This document shows positions 32,369-33,435 of a stretch of 33,435 bases of DNA, piece by piece (position 1 is the stretch's first letter; each line of letters opens with the position of its first letter). The DNA is taken from positions 1 to 33,435 of the forward strand of contig JAGWVA010000044.1 of assembly GCA_028875855.1 (NCBI GenBank). Reading direction: 5' to 3'. Both the position numbers and the translations under genes were made by a program. The DNA comes from Paracoccaceae bacterium. GTDB lineage: Bacteria; Pseudomonadota; Alphaproteobacteria; Rhodobacterales; Rhodobacteraceae. The notes below the pieces were generated by a model. It made no database searches, was not told the DNA's origin, and worked only from the letters and a program-made list of their open reading frames with translations.

Positions 32369-33328
32369 ATGTCTTTCCGCCTGCAACCGACGCCCCCCGC
32401 CCGCCCGAACCGCTGCCAGCTTTTCGGGCCCGGCTCGCGTCCGGCGCTGTTCGAGAAGATGGCGGCCTCGGCTGCGGATGTGATCAACCTCGATCTCGAG
32501 GATTCGGTCGCCCCCGACGACAAGGCGCAGGCCCGCGCGAACATCATCGCCGCCACGCACGAGGTTGACTGGGGCAACAAGCACCTTTCCGTCCGGATCA
32601 ACGGGCTGGACACGCCCTACTGGTATCGCGACGTGGTGGACCTGCTGGAGCAATCGAGCGACCGGCTCGACCAGATCATGATTCCCAAGGTGGGCTGCGC
32701 GGCGGACGTCTATGCGGTGGATGCGCTGGTGACGGCGGTGGAACGCGCGAAGGGCCGCCGCAAGCCGATCAGCTTCGAGGTCATCATCGAATCCGCGGCG
32801 GGCATCGCCCATGTCGAAGAGATCGCGGCCAGCTCGCCCCGGTTGCAGGCGATGAGCCTTGGGGCCGCCGATTTCGCGGCCAGCATGGGGATGCAGACCA
32901 CGGGTATCGGCGGCACGCAGGAGAACTATTACATGCTGCACGACGGCGCGCGGCATTGGTCCGACCCCTGGCACTGGGCGCAGGCGGCCATCGTCGCGGC
33001 TTGCCGCACGCATGGCGTCCTGCCGGTCGATGGGCCGTTCGGCGATTTCAGCGATGACGAGGGCTTCCGCGCGCAGGCCCGCCGTTCGGCCACGCTGGGC
33101 ATGGTCGGCAAATGGGCGATCCACCCCAAGCAGGTCGCGCTGGCCAACGAGGTCTTCACCCCCTCCGACGCGCAGGTGACCGAGGCGCGCGAGATCCTTG
33201 CCGCGATGGAGTCGGCAAAGGCCGCGGGGCAGGGGGCGGCGGTCTACAAGGGGCGGCTGGTCGATATCGCCTCGATCCGGCAGGCCGAGGGGATCGTGCG
33301 GCAGGCCGAGATGATCGCCGCCGGGTGA
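32369..33328 (+). CDS. mcl1: L-malyl-CoA/beta-methylmalyl-CoA lyase
   Basis: A 319-residue CitE-like lyase that cleaves beta-methylmalyl-CoA to glyoxylate and propionyl-CoA, and L-malyl-CoA to acetyl-CoA and glyoxylate, in the ethylmalonyl-CoA pathway. It resembles Rhodobacter Mcl1 along its full length: LFGPGSRPALFEKMAASAAD, INLDLEDSVAP with the metal-binding acidic residues, FEVIIESAAGI, SLGAADFAASMGMQTTGIGG and KWAIHPKQVALANEVF. GGAGAAG precedes the ATG. It is divergent from dgcN across 262 nt of regulatory DNA. phaA and phaB, which supply the same pathway, lie 6-8 kb away. Confidence 0.96.
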   Translation: MSFRLQPTPPARPNRCQLFGPGSRPALFEKMAASAADVINLDLEDSVAPDDKAQARANIIAATHEVDWGNKHLSVRINGLDTPYWYRDVVDLLEQSSDRLDQIMIPKVGCAADVYAVDALVTAVERAKGRRKPISFEVIIESAAGIAHVEEIAASSPRLQAMSLGAADFAASMGMQTTGIGGTQENYYMLHDGARHWSDPWHWAQAAIVAACRTHGVLPVDGPFGDFSDDEGFRAQARRSATLGMVGKWAIHPKQVALANEVFTPSDAQVTEAREILAAMESAKAAGQGAAVYKGRLVDIASIRQAEGIVRQAEMIAAG

Positions 33329-33367
33329 GGGCAGCCCTGCGCGGACCGGCAAGCCGCCATGCGATGA

Positions 33368-33394
33368 TTGACGTTTCGTCAAGATTTGTTGACA
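33368..33394 (+). promoter_or_regulatory. Inverted repeat and -35-like element at the window end
   Basis: TTGACG-TTT-CGTCAA (33368-33382) is a perfect 6-bp inverted repeat, followed by a consensus -35 hexamer TTGACA (33389-33394). It lies downstream of mcl1 and probably belongs to the control region of the next gene, which is outside the window. No clear -10 element was seen. Confidence 0.35.
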
Positions 33395-33435
33395 GGCTGC
33401 CGCATCTCCGTGCAACAATTCTGTGACGCTGCGGA

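Overview
The window comes from the chromosome of a GC-rich alphaproteobacterium, almost certainly Rhodobacteraceae (Rhodobacter/Cereibacter/Paracoccus relatives). This rests on the near-canonical L-malyl-CoA/beta-methylmalyl-CoA lyase, the phaA-phaB pair, the malonyl-CoA synthetase, the pgsA-moaD-moaE cluster and FnrL-type sites. No tRNA, rRNA, CRISPR array, insertion sequence or prophage gene was seen. The content is mostly housekeeping and central metabolism, so I see no defence island or mobile region.

Layout. (1) 1-2973, plus strand: the end of ubiA (ubiquinone), then a two-gene envelope unit of a long OmpA-domain protein and a small membrane coiled-coil protein. (2) 3131-4784, minus: a compact iron-uptake set of FtrB-like cupredoxin, FTR1 permease and a monohaem c-type cytochrome, with a near-consensus FNR box before the cytochrome gene. 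(3) 4872-10051, minus: moaE, moaD and pgsA, tightly packed; a secreted beta-propeller protein with a small secreted partner; uvrC. A 54-residue membrane protein gene lies on the plus strand at 7960. (4) 10052-10356: an AT-rich gene-free stretch with a perfect DnaA box. (5) 10357-12134, minus: a pteridine-reductase-like SDR, a mini zinc-ribbon protein, and sppA, which carries a frameshift. (6) 12241-18129: matB, a TIGR04325 methyltransferase, an unknown membrane coiled-coil protein, greA and the ETF-ubiquinone oxidoreductase gene. (7) 18238-23975: a secreted TPR protein, ispE, polyprenyl diphosphate synthase, a DUF2007 protein, a TrmN6-like methyltransferase, a YdcH-like protein and an EamA transporter. 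(8) 24071-29150: phaB and phaA, an EAL phosphodiesterase, tag, a small methyltransferase and a hemolysin III family protein. (9) 29210-33328: a D-glutamate/D-amino-acid module (dgcN, dgcA, D-amino acid transaminase) divergent from mcl1.

How the genes work together. PhaA and PhaB make (R)-3-hydroxybutyryl-CoA from acetyl-CoA for polyhydroxybutyrate and also feed the ethylmalonyl-CoA pathway. Mcl1 closes that pathway by cleaving beta-methylmalyl-CoA and L-malyl-CoA. UbiA, IspE and the polyprenyl synthase belong to ubiquinone/isoprenoid synthesis, and EtfQO passes electrons to ubiquinone. The dgcN-dgcA-dat operon looks like a complete cytosolic route from D-amino acids through D-glutamate to N-acetyl-L-glutamate. 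The most interesting points are this operon, the cupredoxin/FTR1/cytochrome set with FNR-type sites, the DnaA-box AT-rich region, a PhaR-type operator before phaA, the terminator-like hairpin between phaA and phaB, and the broken sppA.
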